A DNA stretch of 33,047 nucleotides from Ruminococcus sp. (GTDB taxonomy: Bacteria; Bacillota; Clostridia; Oscillospirales; Ruminococcaceae). Where the stretch lies: positions 1-33,047 of the forward strand of contig JAFVFL010000001.1 of assembly GCA_017475555.1 (NCBI GenBank), read 5' to 3'. Under the pieces are notes generated by a model. The model saw nothing but the letters and a program-made list of their open reading frames with translations. It had not been told where the DNA came from and did no database searches. The position numbers and the translations under genes were made by a program. This document shows, piece after piece, positions 6,628 to 13,518 of the stretch (position 1 is its first letter; every line of letters begins with the position of its first letter).

Positions 6628-9600
6628 TCAGTCGATTGTCCATACGTCCGGCTCCTCCGGCCTTGTGTACTCAACTGAATCAATGTAGAAATCAGTGTGA
6701 GGAGGCTGGTTGTAGCCGTTGTTCTGTGCCGCTACCTGTACTCTGTACTGTGCGTTGTGCATGAGAGTGTAGAGGTTGTACTCAGTCGTATATGTTGTGG
6801 TGAATACCCTCAGACCTGTTCCGTCGCTCTTGCGGAATATCATCTCCTCACGCCAGTCGCCGAGGATATCAGCTGTCAGGCACGCATTGGACTTTGAGTC
6901 GTTGTTCCATGTAACGCCGTCACCGGTGAAGAGCCTGCCGAGTGCCGCATCATCGACCATAGTTCTGTCGAGTGCCGACCTCTCAAGATTGCCGCTCCAG
7001 TAAACCAGTGAGTTCTGACCCCACTTTGTTATCCAGTTTCCGATATTTGCATGGTCGCCCGTGCAGGAGTAGAGAACGAGGTTGTGTGAGCCTGACATCT
7101 CTGCACCGCCGTTGCCTGCGATAAGGTTGTCAGCTATAGCTCTTCCTGTATCGCCGCCTGCCGTCTCACGGAAGAGGACCTTTGCGGTCGCAGCATCACG
7201 CAGGATTATACCGAAGTTTACAGCTGTTCCGTTCGGGTGAGTCTCGTCCTCAAGGCACTGGAATATCTCAAGTCCGGGATTAGCCGGGTCGAAATCGCCT
7301 ATGTGGATAGCGTCGCCGTGTGCAAGGCTTGTGGTGTTGAGAACGGTTCCGTCGTCGTCAACTATAACAGAGCCGCATACTACCTCCTGCCTGCCGTCCT
7401 GGTCAACGTCCGCACCGAGGCAGTGGTGGTTTCCGTCGCCGTAGCCCTTTGCGGAAACGTTGTGACCTGTATCCCATGTCCACTTCTTGACGAGCTTGCC
7501 GCCGGACACGCCCCATGCCGCAACTGCCATACGTGTATAGTAGCCTCTGCCGAAGCAGGCGTAAGCATTCTTGCTGTCGCCGCCGTCAAGGTAAGCCACG
7601 CACGCTGTAAATCTGTCAACTCTGTTGCCGTAGGTATCGCCCCAGTCGCCTACAGTACCTCTGCCGGGGTCGTAGTCCTGGGTATCAAGAGCCTTGCCGG
7701 TGAGTCCGTCAAAGAGCGTGATATACTCCGGGCCTGTGAGGATACGTCCTGCACTGCTGCGGTAGTCCTTGCTCTTGTCGCCCACATAGTTGCCCTGTCC
7801 GTCCTGAGTTCCGTCAGCGGTCTTGCATATCAGCTCACACTTGCCGTCGCCGTCAAAGTCGTATACCATGAACTGAGTGTAGTGAGCGCCTGCACGGATA
7901 TTGTTGCCGAGGTTTATCCTCCACAGCTGAGTGCCGTCGAGCCTGTAGCAGTCGATAATTACCGGGCCTGAGTAGCCGTCCTTTGAGTTATCGTGAGAGT
8001 TCGAGGGATCCCACTTGACGAATATCTCATACTGTCCATCGCCGTCAACGTCGCCTACGGAGCAGTCGTTCTCGGTGTAGGTGTATGCAACGCCGTCGGG
8101 TGAGGTGCCGCCGGGAGGAGTATTTGTCTTGATATCGAAGTAAGCACCGGTCTTTCCGTTGGAATTCTGGTTGTTCGGAGTTGTGAAGTTCACGGAAGCC
8201 TGTGCAAACTCTGTACGCTCATCGCCCACGTAGGTGTCGATAGTGTAGGAATCGGTCGCAAGACCCTCCTTGTCGAAGTAGTTTGAAGCGTCCTTTGTGG
8301 TGAATTCGCCGAGGAGGGTATTTCCGTCGGAGCGTATCCTCCAGAGCTTGAACGTTGTGTTCTCGTTATCGGTAGCAAGAAGTCTCCAGCTTACGAGGTT
8401 TCCGCTGCCGTTATATGCCATTGCAACGCCTCTGTTGAGTTTCTCGACACGAACGCCCTTTGTAGCCTTTGCATTCGGTGCAGCCGAGCCGGTCTGGGAC
8501 AGCTCGATATAGTCCATATTCGGGCCGCCTGCCTTTGTGGTAGCGTAAGCCTTGAGCTTGTTCTCGCCCTTTGTGAGTGTAACGACAGCCGTTGTGTCGC
8601 TCCATGTAGTCCATGCACCGGTACCTGTGAAGTCAACATACTGACCGTGAGTTCTGTCGCCGTTGGTGATGAGCTTTATCTGACGGTTGTCAGCAGTGCC
8701 GTTTGCGAAGCGGAAGTCAACGAGGTAATTGCCGTCCTCAGGAGCGTTCACGGTCCACTCGATATAGCCGCCTATGCGGTTGTCGTAGTTGACGTAGGAT
8801 TCACCCTCGAAGCCTGTGTTGGAGGTCTCAGTCCAGCCCTGGTGAATGCTTGCGAGCGAAGCGTAGTAGCGCTCTGTAGCGGACGGAGCAGCAGCCTCCT
8901 TGTCGGTCTTTATAACGTCGATATAGTCGATATTCGGGCCGCCGTTCTCAGTGGTGGAGACGAGCTTTATGGTGTTCGTTCCGGAATTGAGCGGAAGAAC
9001 TATCGACTGGTCAGCCCATGTCGTCCACGCATCAGTGCCGTCGAAGCTGATATAATACTTATCGTCGGTGTTTCCGTTTGTGATGACCTGCATTGAACGG
9101 TCGTCGTTCTTGCCGTTTGAATAGCGGACGGTTATCTCATAGTTGCCGCTTTCGGGTACGTCAACGGTGAACTCCACGGAGCTGCCTACCTCATTGTTTA
9201 CGTTTGCGTAGCCGTCAGGACACTCGAAGCCCTCGTTGGTCTTTTCATCTGCAACACCGTTTGTAACTGTTGCGTGTGCAGCGTAGTAGCGGGTATCGCT
9301 GGTGGTCGTGGTGGTAGTGGTCGTTGTAGCCGGAGCCTCTGTCGCAGCCGCTGTAGTTGTAGCCGGCTGCTCCTGTGATGTAGTGGTAACAGGGGGCTGC
9401 TCAGTAGTTACAGGTGCAGATGGTGTCCTGTCGTATGACGGGTCAGCAAAGAGGTTTGCCGGGCAGATATACACATCATTTATAGTCACATTGCTCGTCA
9501 GTGAATCGAAGCTGTCCGCAGACTCGATAACAACAGAGCTCATGCCCTCCGGGAGAGTTATGACAGCAGCAGCCAGAGCCTCGCCGTCAGCCGGGGGGAG

Positions 9601-10137
9601 CTTCAGCAGCCACAGCTTGTCGCCGTTTGCAGCATACACCTGAACATACTGATCCTCGCCGGTGGTGTTGGTGTAGCTGACCTTTACCTTGACGCTGCCC
9701 TTAACGAAATTGTCGAAATCAGCTGTAATGCTCGTTCCGGGAGCAGCGAAGCTTTTAGCGGCACCGGTTATGGCAGCGGGCACGTCGGGCGTATCAATAT
9801 AGACATACTCTCCGACCGGGGAGAGGACATCTGTCTTAGCCAGCCATTGCAGTATCGCAACAGCGTCTGCGATATTATATTTTTTGTCTTTGTTTGCGTC
9901 ACCTGTGACCTCCTGCACCTTGTCGTATGCCAGTACACCTGCGTCACGCTCAAGGGCAGCGATAGCGTCATTTCCGGTAATGCCGTCGTCGTCAACAATG
10001 TCACCGCGCAGACCGAACGGTCTTTCGCCCTCTGCATAGGCAGCCGGGGCAGCAATGGTCAGCGGGAGCGACGAGAGTGACATTGCGGCAGTGAGGGAAA
10101 GTGCCGCAGCTCTCGAAGCCTTGTTTTTACTCTTCAT
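6628..10137 (-). CDS. Secreted dockerin-CBM35-CBM35-PL11 rhamnogalacturonan lyase
   Basis: A 1169-residue extracellular enzyme that cleaves the rhamnogalacturonan I backbone of pectin by beta-elimination. Order of parts: signal peptide 1-35; type I dockerin 45-103 with two calcium-loop repeats (GDIVDDDGITGNDAIAALE and GDANKDKKYNIADAVAILQ); a beta-rich module 111-233; a Thr/Pro linker 240-281 with a TTTTTTTTT tract; two CBM35-like modules at 282-409 and 422-547, each starting RYYA and ending GGPN-DYI; and a PL11 catalytic domain 555-1169 beginning near KATKGVRVEKLNRGV, of normal family length (YesW/YesX type). The dockerin indicates docking onto a cellulosomal scaffoldin. It is unusual in sitting at the N-terminus. 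Start ATG has AGGAGG eight bases upstream. It is monocistronic. Confidence 0.92.
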   Translation of the reverse strand: MKSKNKASRAAALSLTAAMSLSSLPLTIAAPAAYAEGERPFGLRGDIVDDDGITGNDAIAALERDAGVLAYDKVQEVTGDANKDKKYNIADAVAILQWLAKTDVLSPVGEYVYIDTPDVPAAITGAAKSFAAPGTSITADFDNFVKGSVKVKVSYTNTTGEDQYVQVYAANGDKLWLLKLPPADGEALAAAVITLPEGMSSVVIESADSFDSLTSNVTINDVYICPANLFADPSYDRTPSAPVTTEQPPVTTTSQEQPATTTAAATEAPATTTTTTTTTSDTRYYAAHATVTNGVADEKTNEGFECPDGYANVNNEVGSSVEFTVDVPESGNYEITVRYSNGKNDDRSMQVITNGNTDDKYYISFDGTDAWTTWADQSIVLPLNSGTNTIKLVSTTENGGPNIDYIDVIKTDKEAAAPSATERYYASLASIHQGWTETSNTGFEGESYVNYDNRIGGYIEWTVNAPEDGNYLVDFRFANGTADNRQIKLITNGDRTHGQYVDFTGTGAWTTWSDTTAVVTLTKGENKLKAYATTKAGGPNMDYIELSQTGSAAPNAKATKGVRVEKLNRGVAMAYNGSGNLVSWRLLATDNENTTFKLWRIRSDGNTLLGEFTTKDASNYFDKEGLATDSYTIDTYVGDERTEFAQASVNFTTPNNQNSNGKTGAYFDIKTNTPPGGTSPDGVAYTYTENDCSVGDVDGDGQYEIFVKWDPSNSHDNSKDGYSGPVIIDCYRLDGTQLWRINLGNNIRAGAHYTQFMVYDFDGDGKCELICKTADGTQDGQGNYVGDKSKDYRSSAGRILTGPEYITLFDGLTGKALDTQDYDPGRGTVGDWGDTYGNRVDRFTACVAYLDGGDSKNAYACFGRGYYTRMAVAAWGVSGGKLVKKWTWDTGHNVSAKGYGDGNHHCLGADVDQDGRQEVVCGSVIVDDDGTVLNTTSLAHGDAIHIGDFDPANPGLEIFQCLEDETHPNGTAVNFGIILRDAATAKVLFRETAGGDTGRAIADNLIAGNGGAEMSGSHNLVLYSCTGDHANIGNWITKWGQNSLVYWSGNLERSALDRTMVDDAALGRLFTGDGVTWNNDSKSNACLTADILGDWREEMIFRKSDGTGLRVFTTTYTTEYNLYTLMHNAQYRVQVAAQNNGYNQPPHTDFYIDSVEYTRPEEPDVWTID

Positions 10138-10179
10138 TGTGGATTCCTCCTTCTGTGCTTAATGATAAAAGTTAAAACG

Positions 10180-10214
10180 AAAATATTACAATTTACCTAA
10201 TAATGTAATATTTT
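10180..10214. repeat. Inverted repeat in the lyase leader
   Basis: AAAATATTAC (10180-10189) and GTAATATTTT (10205-10214) form a perfect 10-bp inverted repeat with a 15-nt spacer, between promoter and start codon of the PL11 gene. It could be a repressor operator or an RNA stem in the 5' leader. The protein that might bind is not evident. Confidence 0.5.
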
Positions 10215-10226
10215 AATGTAAGTAAC

Positions 10227-10255
10227 ATTATATCAAAAAATTTCTGATATGTCAA
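10227..10255 (-). promoter_or_regulatory. Promoter of the PL11 lyase gene
   Basis: On the minus strand, TTGACA (10250-10255), 17 nt, TATAAT (10227-10232), giving a leader of about 80 nt before the ATG at 10137. Confidence 0.85.
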
Positions 10256-10336
10256 GTGTTTCCGGGATAAAAAGGCAAATTGCAGTAAAAAAGGCGTGAT
10301 ACGCCGCATATCATTGTAAAAAGAGCGATAAAAGTC

Positions 10337-10365
10337 TTGACAACGCAGCGTATATGTGGTATAAT
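10337..10365 (+). promoter_or_regulatory. Promoter of guide array 2
   Basis: TTGACA (10337-10342), 17 nt, TATAAT (10360-10365). The predicted start at 10372-10373 lies 1-2 nt before the first repeat at 10374. It shares GTGGTATAATAT with the array 1 promoter and likewise leaves no leader sequence. Confidence 0.9.
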
Positions 10366-10373
10366 ATGAACGA

Positions 10374-11047
10374 CCCCACAGGGGACGGAAATGTGATGGC
10401 TGCCATAGTTTTACCTCCTACGATAAGACCCCACAGGGGGACGGAACCAACATCTTCTTCATAATAGATATCTCCTTTCAAAAGCAGGAGACACCCCGCA
10501 GGGGACGGAAATCTTTTGATCACAGCCATATTAATTCCTTCTACGATAAGACCCCGCAGGGGACGGACAGACCCTGGCTGATTAATGGATTGTCAAGTTA
10601 TTGATTCCCTACAGGGGACTGAAACCATCATGACTGTATATCATTGAAGCCCTTGGCAGCAGCTGCTATCCACCCCACAGGGGACGGAAAGGCATTTCCT
10701 TAATAGTCGTAATGACTCCTATTAAAACACCCCACGGGGGACGGAAGCTCTTTGTTCATATGATCTCACAACCTTTCAAAAATGAAAGATACCCCACAGG
10801 GGACTGAAACTATGTGCCATTTGATCAATTCCTTTCGTATGTACGTATCACACCCCATAGGGGACGGAAGCTCTTCAACCAGCACGATGTTAAATTCCTC
10901 GCTTTGGACAAACTACACCCCACAGGGGACTGAAATGTTTATCCATTCTAAATTTCTCCTTTAAAAATCAGGAGACACCCCACAGGGGACGGAAATATTT
11001 CCTTTTCATAAATTAACCTCCTAAAAACACCCCACAGGGGACAAAAA
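10374..11047 (+). CRISPR. Guide array 2: twelve short type III-like repeats, eleven guides
   Basis: Repeats start at 10374, 10429, 10494, 10552, 10607, 10673, 10730, 10792, 10853, 10918, 10978 and 11030; each is 18 nt except the second (19). Consensus is CCCCACAGGGGACKGAAA, often preceded by ACA. Guides are 34-48 nt. Start-codon complements lie at 10404 (ATG GCA GCC ATC ACA), 10460 (ATG AAG AAG ATG), 10527 (ATG GCT GTG ATC AAA), 10642 (ATG ATA TAC), 10757 (ATG AAC AAA GAG), 10818 (ATG GCA CAT), 10883 (GTG CTG GTT GAA), 10944 (ATG GAT AAA) and 11007 (ATG AAA AGG). Each is followed on the plus strand by a CCUCC/CCUUU-type anti-Shine-Dalgarno at natural spacing. Guides 4 (10570-10606) and 6 (10691-10729) are not clear cases. 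The last repeat ends GGGGACAAAAA and runs into a terminator. No Cas gene adjoins this array. Confidence 0.8.
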
Positions 11048-11080
11048 ACCGCACAGATACCCTTATCTGTGCGGTTTTCT
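11045..11080 (+). terminator. Terminator of guide array 2
   Basis: AAAACCGCACAGAT (11045-11058) pairs with ATCTGTGCGGTTTT (11065-11078), a 14-bp stem starting inside the terminal repeat's A run. The layout copies that of array 1. It is also T-ended on the minus strand. Confidence 0.9.
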
Positions 11081-11091
11081 ATAAAAATATG

Positions 11092-11119
11092 AAAAAAGCC
11101 GCCCTCACGGACGGCTTTT
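11092..11119 (-). terminator. Terminator of the alanine racemase gene
   Basis: On the minus strand GAAAAGCCGTCC and GGGCGGCTTTTTT form a stem followed by T residues, five bases after the stop at 11124. Confidence 0.8.
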
Positions 11120-11123
11120 CCTG

Positions 11124-12263
11124 TTATCTGTCAAAATATATCCTCGGCACTCTCTTGGAAATGCCGCATACTACCTCGTACCCGATAGTACCGTATATGC
11201 CGGCAAGCTCATCAGCAGTAATGCACTCGCTGCCGTCGCTGCCGATAAGCGTCACTATATCCCCCGGTGCAGCCTGAGGTACGTCCGTTACGTCTATCAT
11301 CAGCTGATCCATGCACACCCTGCCCGTTATCCGGCAGCGTTTCCCGTGTACAAGTATCTCTCCCCTGCCCGAAAGCAGCCGTGAATAGCCGTCTGCATAG
11401 CCGACAGTCACCGTTGCGATACGCATTTCCCTGTCCGCCGTGAACGTTCTTCCGTAGCTTATGCAGTCCCCCGGACGGACGTTCTTTACGTGCGATATCA
11501 CAGCCTTTACCGCCATTACCGGTGCAAGCCCCTCCGGTATCGGCAGGCTGATATCCGGGTGCAGACCATACAGGATTATCCCGGCACGGCTCAGCGTGCT
11601 TTCCGGGCTGCACCTGTAGCACGTTGCGGCACTGTTCATGAAGTGGCAGTGCTCAAGCTCTATCCTGCGGACTTTAAGCTCGTCACGCACACCGATGATG
11701 AAGCTCTCCTGCTTCTCAGTGTACTCCATATTGTCCGGGTCGTCGCTGTCGGCAACGGCGAAGTGAGTGTATATCCCCTCGACTGAAAGCTTCTCCATTT
11801 TAACCATCTCTGCGATCTCGTCAGCACACTCCGCCGGGGTATCATGCCTCAGACCGATACGCCCCATTCCGGTGTCTATCTTTACGTGGCAGCGTACCGG
11901 TGAGGGGGAGTTGCGGGTCAGTGCTGCGGCGTATTCTGATGAGATAACGCCCTGGATTATGTTGTTTTCGGATATTTCATGTGCGTACTCCGGCGGAGTG
12001 TAGCCGAGGATAAGTATCTCTGCCTCCGGTGCAAGCTCACGGACGGCGAGTGCCTCGTCAAGGTTCGACACGGCAAAGTATCTCACGCCGCAGTCCTCTG
12101 TCAGCGTGCGGACGATACGCTCATAGCCGTGGCCGTATGCGTCAGCCTTCACGACCGCCATTATCTCAGTTTCCGGCTGTATGAGGCTGCGTATCACCTC
12201 TGCATTTTTTCTGAGCCGGCTCAGGTCGATCTCAGCCCACGCTCTTTTAAGATATGGTTTCAT
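11124..12263 (-). CDS. alr: Alanine racemase
   Basis: A 379-residue PLP enzyme making D-alanine for peptidoglycan. The PLP-lysine motif is clear near residue 38 (AVVKADAYGHG). Other family blocks are HVKIDTGMGRIG (about 145), GIYTHFAVAD (substrate/active-site region) and SYGRTFTADREMRIATVTVGYADG, including the C-terminal-domain tyrosine segment. Length is typical. Start ATG is preceded by AAGGAA about eight bases upstream. It is transcribed towards array 2 and separated from it by two terminators, so the array is unlikely to be part of this transcript. A promoter is not obvious to me in the 12264-12340 stretch. Confidence 0.95.
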   Translation of the reverse strand: MKPYLKRAWAEIDLSRLRKNAEVIRSLIQPETEIMAVVKADAYGHGYERIVRTLTEDCGVRYFAVSNLDEALAVRELAPEAEILILGYTPPEYAHEISENNIIQGVISSEYAAALTRNSPSPVRCHVKIDTGMGRIGLRHDTPAECADEIAEMVKMEKLSVEGIYTHFAVADSDDPDNMEYTEKQESFIIGVRDELKVRRIELEHCHFMNSAATCYRCSPESTLSRAGIILYGLHPDISLPIPEGLAPVMAVKAVISHVKNVRPGDCISYGRTFTADREMRIATVTVGYADGYSRLLSGRGEILVHGKRCRITGRVCMDQLMIDVTDVPQAAPGDIVTLIGSDGSECITADELAGIYGTIGYEVVCGISKRVPRIYFDR

Positions 12264-12344
12264 TCTATCATTTCCTTTCTTGTGATGAAGCCGCCGCAGC
12301 GGAGAAATATATATTAAAAAATAGTTACAGCTTGTGAAAACGGC

Positions 12345-12373
12345 TTGAAATAATATGGAAAGTGTGGTATAAT
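12345..12373 (+). promoter_or_regulatory. Promoter of the DUF1273/SLOG gene
   Basis: TTGAAA (12345-12350), 17 nt, TATAAT (12368-12373), within the same GTGTGGTATAATAT context seen at the arrays. The leader of about 70 nt contains a hairpin GTGCC-CCTGC-GGCAC at 12388-12402. Confidence 0.75.
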
Positions 12374-12448
12374 ATGTACGTCAGGTGTGTGCCCCTGCGG
12401 CACTGAAAAATATTCGTAATATCCCGAATGCACAGAAAAGAGGTCAAT

Positions 12449-13132
12449 ATGCCGGAAATACAGCGTTCACTTATCTCAGGAGAATGTCTTTATCCGAAAA
12501 GCGATATAATGCCCGACAAGAGGGTAACTGTATGTATCACAGGGCACCGTGAAAAGGGCGTTCCGGACAGTATATGGGGGCACGCTGCGGCAGTCGGTGC
12601 AGTAAAAAGACTGCTCGGCTTCTATCTGGATATGGCAGCGGATGCAGGCTATGAAAATTTCCTGTGCGGTATGGCTTCGGGAACTGACCTCTGGGCAGCG
12701 GAGCATATTGCAGAGATGAAGAGAGCCGGACGGCGTGTAAGGCTCATCGGAGCTGTTCCGTATCTGCGTCATGCCGAGCGTTTCAGCACACGTGACAAGG
12801 AGCTTCTCCGGTATGCCGAGAGGAATGCCGACCGCCTTGTGCTCGTGAACGAGAACCCCTATATAACCTATTCCTACGGCGGTGCCGGGAGCACGCTTTA
12901 CCGGGACAGGAATTACTACATGGTGGACAATTCGTCCGCAGTCATTTCCTTTTTCACCGGCAATTCACACAGCGGCACCGGTCAGACTATAAGATATGCC
13001 CGGAATATGGGCAGGAGGATAATGAGCTTCGGCAATGCGGAGGTCATTTCCGCTCTTGACAGAGCCGGCGGAGTGCCGGAGCTGCTTGAAAGAGAGGAGC
13101 TTTTCCCGGAGAACATATTCAGCCGGGGCTGA
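12449..13132 (+). CDS. DUF1273 family (YpsA-like) SLOG-fold protein
   Basis: A 227-residue cytoplasmic protein with the hallmarks of the DUF1273/YpsA group: TGHRE (31-35), GMASGTDLWAAE (74-85) and a late block RNYYMVDNSSAVISFFTG followed by GTGQTIRYARNMGRRI. These define a Rossmann-like SLOG fold related to DprA and LOG proteins, which are thought to bind nucleotide-type ligands. The biochemical activity of this branch is not established. I set the start at the ATG with GAGGT five bases upstream, seven codons inside a longer open frame at 12428. It is divergent from alr and has its own promoter. Its proximity to a CARF gene and guide arrays is noted, but no functional link is shown. Confidence 0.8.
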   Translation: MPEIQRSLISGECLYPKSDIMPDKRVTVCITGHREKGVPDSIWGHAAAVGAVKRLLGFYLDMAADAGYENFLCGMASGTDLWAAEHIAEMKRAGRRVRLIGAVPYLRHAERFSTRDKELLRYAERNADRLVLVNENPYITYSYGGAGSTLYRDRNYYMVDNSSAVISFFTGNSHSGTGQTIRYARNMGRRIMSFGNAEVISALDRAGGVPELLEREELFPENIFSRG

Positions 13133-13518
13133 GATACGCTCAATCTATATTATACCACAACCGCAGGATTTTGCAACTGTTTTTTTGAGCCTGACCGGTT
13201 TTTAACTCACTTTTCAACATTCTGTTGAATAACGGGTTTAAACATGGAATCGACATTCACAGATGTTGAGAATGTGGAAAACTTTGTTAAAAACCCGGCT
13301 CAGAGCCGACGATGACCCTGAAAAAATCAACATCATGTGTCGGAAAATGGGTTTTATCCACACCGGAATGAATATTATTCCCACGTTTTCCACGGCACAG
13401 AGGCGGCGAAAATATACGTCCTGTTATCGTTTTGTAACCATATTTCACAGGCTTGTTACTGTGAACGTCAAAAAGATCTTGTACTTTGACATATTACGCA
13501 CCGAAAGGAGTTTCCCCA
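13133..13518. other. Intergenic region with DnaA-box-like sites
   Basis: No convincing gene. It contains a perfect DnaA box TTATCCACA (13354-13362), a near-match TTTTCCACA on the minus strand (13273-13281) and TTTTCCACG (13386-13394), plus the inverted repeat TTCAACA-ttc-TGTTGAA at about 13212-13228. Three sites in 120 bp may mark a DnaA-binding region. A minus-strand TATAAT within GTGGTATAATAT also lies at about 13150 and points into the 3' end of the SLOG gene. A promoter for the LCP gene presumably lies at the right end, but no good -35/-10 pair is visible. Confidence 0.35.

Noticed and set aside
7237..9643. Several long open frames on the plus strand opposite the lyase gene
   Set aside because: They are antisense shadows of a high-GC coding region, with biased composition (Val/Ala rich) and no ribosome binding sites.
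10311..11047. On the minus strand, array 2 reads as repeated Shine-Dalgarno-ATG-short ORF units, including a 72-codon open frame at 10311-10529
   Set aside because: The only consensus promoter and the terminal-repeat-terminator order are on the plus strand. The open frames run through the repeats with no common protein sequence, so micro-ORFs do not explain the pattern.
10374..11047. Ordinary adaptive CRISPR array
   Set aside because: Repeats are half the usual length, there is no leader and no cas1/cas2 nearby, and guide content is centred on start sites rather than random protospacers. A CRISPR origin is still likely for the repeat itself.
4496..11047. Self-targeting of genes in this window by the guides
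   Set aside because: I compared the guide complements with start regions of the genes here (for example pilA, the two pilins, pilD, alr, the CARF gene and the lyase) and found no match beyond a few bases of Shine-Dalgarno and ATG. This was by eye, not by search.
12388..12408. Hairpin GTGCC-CCTGC-GGCAC followed by CTGAAAA in the SLOG gene leader, resembling a diverged solo repeat
   Set aside because: It does not have the CCCC/GGGG stem, lies about 8-10 nt inside the transcript, and no anti-start-site guide follows. Probably a leader hairpin with chance similarity.
12428..12448. Upstream ATG of the SLOG gene
   Set aside because: It lacks a ribosome binding site. The ATG at 12449 has GAGGT at good spacing.
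13140..13175. Minus-strand promoter-like TTGCAA-16-TATAAT pointing into the SLOG gene
   Set aside because: No gene or structured RNA follows on that strand. It could produce an antisense RNA, but nothing supports that beyond the boxes.
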